Below, one piece after another: positions 61,300 through 64,000 of a DNA stretch of 64,000 nt (position 1 is its first letter; the number at the start of each line of letters is the position of its first letter). The notes below the pieces were generated by a model, which did no database searches, was not told the DNA's origin, and worked only from the letters and a program-made list of their open reading frames with translations. Source of the stretch: Motiliproteus sp965230185 (lineage in GTDB: Bacteria > Pseudomonadota > Gammaproteobacteria > Pseudomonadales > Balneatricaceae); assembly GCA_965230185.1 (NCBI GenBank), contig OZ245995.1, positions 3,224,001 to 3,288,000 of the forward strand, in the 5' to 3' direction. Position numbers and translations under genes: made by a program.

Positions 61300-63222
61300 A
61301 TGACTGATGTAGCAGTCATCCGGTCAGATGTGAAAAGTCTCAGTATCGATACTTTTCCTCTACTGCTGGAAGAACATGCGAAAACCCGCGGCGGCAGCCC
61401 GGCCTATCGCGAGAAGCACTCCGGTATCTGGAAAGAATACAGCTGGTCCGACGTTGCATCCCGGGTCAGACAGATTGCCCTCGGGATGGCATCACTGGGT
61501 TTCCGACGGGGCGATAATCTGATGATTGTCGGCGATAACCGCCCGGAACTGTACCAGACAATGGCGGCAACCCAGGCACTCGGCGGCGTTCCCATTCCGA
61601 TCTACCCCGATTCCGACCAGGATGAGGTCCTGCAACTGCTGGAACGCAGTCAGGCCCGGTTCGTACTGGCCGAGGATCAGGAGCAGGTCGATAAGATGCT
61701 CGCCCTCCGTCCACAAAGCGGATCACTCGAGCAGATCATCTACAAAAACCCGCGCGGCATGCGCAACTATCGCGAACAGGACCTGCACTCGCTGTCGGAT
61801 ATTCAGGCCCTCGGCGAACAGTTTGAGCAGACCCATCCCGACTACTACAGCCAGCAACTGGCCGATAACAGCGGCGACCAGCCCGCTATCATACTCTATA
61901 CCAGCGGATCTACCGGTGAGCCCAAGGGCGTGGTGCACAGTCATCGCGGCCTGATCCAGACCGCCCTCAACGCAGCACTTCACGAACGTTATCGTACCGA
62001 CGAGAAAGGCTTCGCCTATCTGCCGCCGGCCTGGATCGGTGATTTCATGCTTTCCTACGCCGTGCCCATGGTGGTCGGATACTGCGTACATATCCCGGAA
62101 GATTCGGCCACCATGCTCACCGACATGCGTGAGGTCGCCCCCACCATCTATCTGGCGCCCCCCTTCGTCTATGAGGTACTGCTGTCCCGTGCCAGCATCA
62201 AAATGCTGGACGCCGGCAGACGCAATCGTGCCATCTACCACTACTTTATGAATCTGGCCGAACGGGTCGGACCACGTATTGCCAACGGCGAAGCGATCAG
62301 CCTGACAGACCGGCTGCTCTACTCTCTGGGCAATATTCTGGTGTATGGCCCGGTCAAAAATGTACTGGGATTGTCGGATCTGCGCACCGCCTACACTGCC
62401 GGTGAAGCGATGTCGCCACGCGCCTTTAACTACTATCGGGCCATGGGAGTCAACCTTAAACAGCTCTACGGCCAGACCGAATCTGCTCTTTATGTCTGCA
62501 CCCACGGTCACAAAGAGGCCGATCCGGCCCGGGTTGGCCGGCCGGTGGAAGGGGTTGAAGTTCAGATCCGGGAAGATGGTGAGATTCTCTACCGCAGCCC
62601 CGGCGTATTCAGCGAGTACTACAAAGATCCTGACGCAACCCGGAGGGTTAAAACCGACGACGGCTGGGTCTGCTCCGGTGATCAGGGTTCCCGGAATGCG
62701 GCCGGAGACATCCGCATTATCGACCGGATGAAAAACCTGCAGTCCTTCAGCGACGGCAGGCAGTTCGCCCCCCGCTACCTCGAGGGACGGATCAAAGAAT
62801 CCTTCTATATTCGCGAGGCCATTACCTTCGCCGGCGACAGTGGCGGCACCACCGCCATTGTCAACGTCGATCCGGAGTCGGTCGGCGACTGGGCGGAGCG
62901 CAACTCTCTGACTTACACCGGCTATCACGAGCTGGCTGCCCACAGCGCCGTCTACGACCTGGTTCAGGCGGAAGTGGAACGACTCAATGTCGAGCTGGCC
63001 CGCGAAAACCCGGACCTGCAGGTTCGCCGTTTTGTGGTGCTGCACAAACTGATGACCTCCCGCGGCGGCGAAATGACCCGCACCAGCAAACTGCGCCGCC
63101 ACTTTATCCGAGAACGGTACGACGCTCTGGTGGAGGCGCTGAACAGTACCGCCACCAGCATCGTACTGGACGAGGGGCACCAGTCCTTCGTGCTGAAATT
63201 GCGTGAGGTTGCCCGGGTATGA
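61300..63222 (+). CDS. AMP-forming acyl-CoA ligase
   Basis: This is a 640-residue AMP-binding enzyme that should activate a carboxylic acid to its CoA thioester. The P-loop ILYTSGSTGEPKG is at about residue 202, then YGQTES (about 393), the ATP-ribose Asp in CSGDQGSRN (about 462) and RMKNLQSFSDGRQFAPRYLEG with the hinge. The layout is that of long-chain (VLCFA-type) ligases. The next gene is a LivG-type ABC ATPase joined by an ATGA overlap, an arrangement seen where a branched-chain-type ABC importer feeds the ligase. The acid is unknown. Confidence 0.93.
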   Translation: MTDVAVIRSDVKSLSIDTFPLLLEEHAKTRGGSPAYREKHSGIWKEYSWSDVASRVRQIALGMASLGFRRGDNLMIVGDNRPELYQTMAATQALGGVPIPIYPDSDQDEVLQLLERSQARFVLAEDQEQVDKMLALRPQSGSLEQIIYKNPRGMRNYREQDLHSLSDIQALGEQFEQTHPDYYSQQLADNSGDQPAIILYTSGSTGEPKGVVHSHRGLIQTALNAALHERYRTDEKGFAYLPPAWIGDFMLSYAVPMVVGYCVHIPEDSATMLTDMREVAPTIYLAPPFVYEVLLSRASIKMLDAGRRNRAIYHYFMNLAERVGPRIANGEAISLTDRLLYSLGNILVYGPVKNVLGLSDLRTAYTAGEAMSPRAFNYYRAMGVNLKQLYGQTESALYVCTHGHKEADPARVGRPVEGVEVQIREDGEILYRSPGVFSEYYKDPDATRRVKTDDGWVCSGDQGSRNAAGDIRIIDRMKNLQSFSDGRQFAPRYLEGRIKESFYIREAITFAGDSGGTTAIVNVDPESVGDWAERNSLTYTGYHELAAHSAVYDLVQAEVERLNVELARENPDLQVRRFVVLHKLMTSRGGEMTRTSKLRRHFIRERYDALVEALNSTATSIVLDEGHQSFVLKLREVARV

Positions 63223-64000
63223 GCGTCGAGAGTATGAATATGTCTGCAAGAGAAGAGCTGAATGCGGCGGATGTCGCCCCGGAAGTAGTGGACAGCCGGG
63301 GCTGCCTGAGCGGCCAGCAGAAGATGATCGGCGATGTCCTGATGAGCGCCGATAATATCAGCCTGTCCTTTGGCGGCGTCAAGGCGCTGACCGATATCAG
63401 TATCAATGTCCGCGAGCATGAGATCCTCGGCATTATCGGCCCCAACGGTGCCGGTAAGAGTTCGATGCTGAACGTGCTCAACGGCATCTACCACCCCCAG
63501 GAGGGGGTCATCACCTTCCGCGGTGAAAAACGTCGGCAGATGAAGGCCCACCAGGCCGCCCGCCAGGGCATTGCCCGGACCTTCCAGAACATCGCCCTGT
63601 TTAAGGGGATGAGCGTGCTCGACAACATCATGACCGGGCGCAACCTGTTTATGAAAGCCGGTTTCTGGTCTCAGGCACTGTACTGGGGCAAGGGCCAGCG
63701 CGAAGAGATCGAACATCGGGAAAAAGTCGAGGAGGTCATCAACTTCCTTGAACTGCAGTCTATCCGTAAAACCCCGGTCGGCCGCCTGCCCTACGGCATG
63801 CAGAAGCTGGTGGAGCTGGGACGCGCCCTGGCGGCCGAACCTTCGCTGCTGCTGCTTGATGAGCCCATGGCCGGCATGAACGTCGAGGAGAAAGAGGACA
63901 TGTGCCGCTATATCCTCGACGTTAATGACGAGTTCGGCACCACCATCGTGCTGATCGAGCACGATATGGGCGTGGTCATGGATATCTGTGACCGGGTCGC
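63219..64000 (+). CDS. LivG-type ABC transporter ATPase (cut by window end)
   Basis: This is the N-terminal 260 residues of an ATPase of the branched-chain amino acid (LivG) type; the end lies outside the window. Walker A is GPNGAGKSSM (about 76), the signature is LPYGMQKLVELGRALA (about 190), Walker B is LLLLDEPMAGMN (about 214) and the switch His is in VLIEHDMGVV. The first 40 residues are an extra leader with no known domain. The ATG overlaps the ligase stop, so the two are co-translated, and permease and binding-protein genes are expected next. Confidence 0.93.
   Translation, partial: MSVESMNMSAREELNAADVAPEVVDSRGCLSGQQKMIGDVLMSADNISLSFGGVKALTDISINVREHEILGIIGPNGAGKSSMLNVLNGIYHPQEGVITFRGEKRRQMKAHQAARQGIARTFQNIALFKGMSVLDNIMTGRNLFMKAGFWSQALYWGKGQREEIEHREKVEEVINFLELQSIRKTPVGRLPYGMQKLVELGRALAAEPSLLLLDEPMAGMNVEEKEDMCRYILDVNDEFGTTIVLIEHDMGVVMDICDRV

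Noticed and set aside
1..64000. tRNA, rRNA, CRISPR array, phage or insertion-sequence content
   Set aside because: I read both strands and saw no cloverleaf, repeat-spacer pattern, transposase or integrase.

Overview
The window reads as ordinary chromosome of a GC-rich marine-type gammaproteobacterium, most like the Oceanospirillales/Pseudomonadales. The reasons are the acyP-yihY-arsC-wrbA-DUF2069-hda-perM-DUF2066-purM-purN-DUF3108 block (the same neighbourhood as in Pseudomonas), pspF/pspABC, a FabV-type enoyl reductase, a hutC-hutIGUH cluster and heavy cyclic-di-GMP signalling. The species cannot be fixed from the sequence alone. I saw no rRNA, tRNA, CRISPR array, insertion sequence or prophage gene.

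Layout. 0-2.5 kb: a lytic transglycosylase and a REC-DUF3369 histidine kinase. 2.6-12.4 kb: the conserved housekeeping block, ending in purMN, a DUF3108 protein and an FKBP-type (SlyD) prolyl isomerase. 12.5-15.2 kb: the phage-shock system, pspABC divergent from pspF, with a clear sigma-54 promoter and an inverted-repeat enhancer candidate between them. 15.2-24.2 kb: the heterodimeric ABC exporter MdlAB, a WHy/LEA lipoprotein, a START protein, pyruvate kinase, a YgjP-like metallopeptidase, an outer-membrane barrel and ThpR. 24.2-30.7 kb: histidine utilization. hutC is divergent from hutI-G-U-H across a palindromic HutC operator, and the operon closes with a terminator. 30.8-34.7 kb: an unknown small protein, fabV, and a diguanylate cyclase with an NMT1/THI5-like periplasmic sensor. 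35-39.3 kb: late cobalamin genes, cobQ divergent from cbiB-cobC-cobO. 39.3-43.5 kb: an HD-GYP response regulator, an EEP-family hydrolase, and an ECF sigma factor with its RskA-type anti-sigma factor.

44-47.5 kb is the most unusual part: a bufferin-type (copper-binding RiPP) operon. It has three tandem precursor genes of the BufA1/DUF2282 family, two of which encode the same mature peptide. These are followed by a DUF692 multinuclear iron enzyme (BufB), its DUF2063 partner (BufC), a DoxX membrane protein and a small unknown membrane protein. A nine-base-pair perfect hairpin sits between the precursors and the enzyme genes. The ECF/anti-sigma pair just upstream is a plausible regulator.

47.6-54.2 kb: an orphan NorE/NorF-like pair behind an FNR/DNR box, an S1-domain CvfB protein, an SDR oxidoreductase, a YtoQ protein, a haem-binding (CxxCH) GGDEF-EAL protein and a small unknown protein. 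54.3-60.2 kb: a complete tripartite RND efflux operon (outer-membrane factor, adaptor, permease). After a gene-poor divergent region of about 1.1 kb with a 16-bp perfect palindrome come an AMP-forming acyl-CoA ligase and a LivG-type ABC ATPase cut by the window end.
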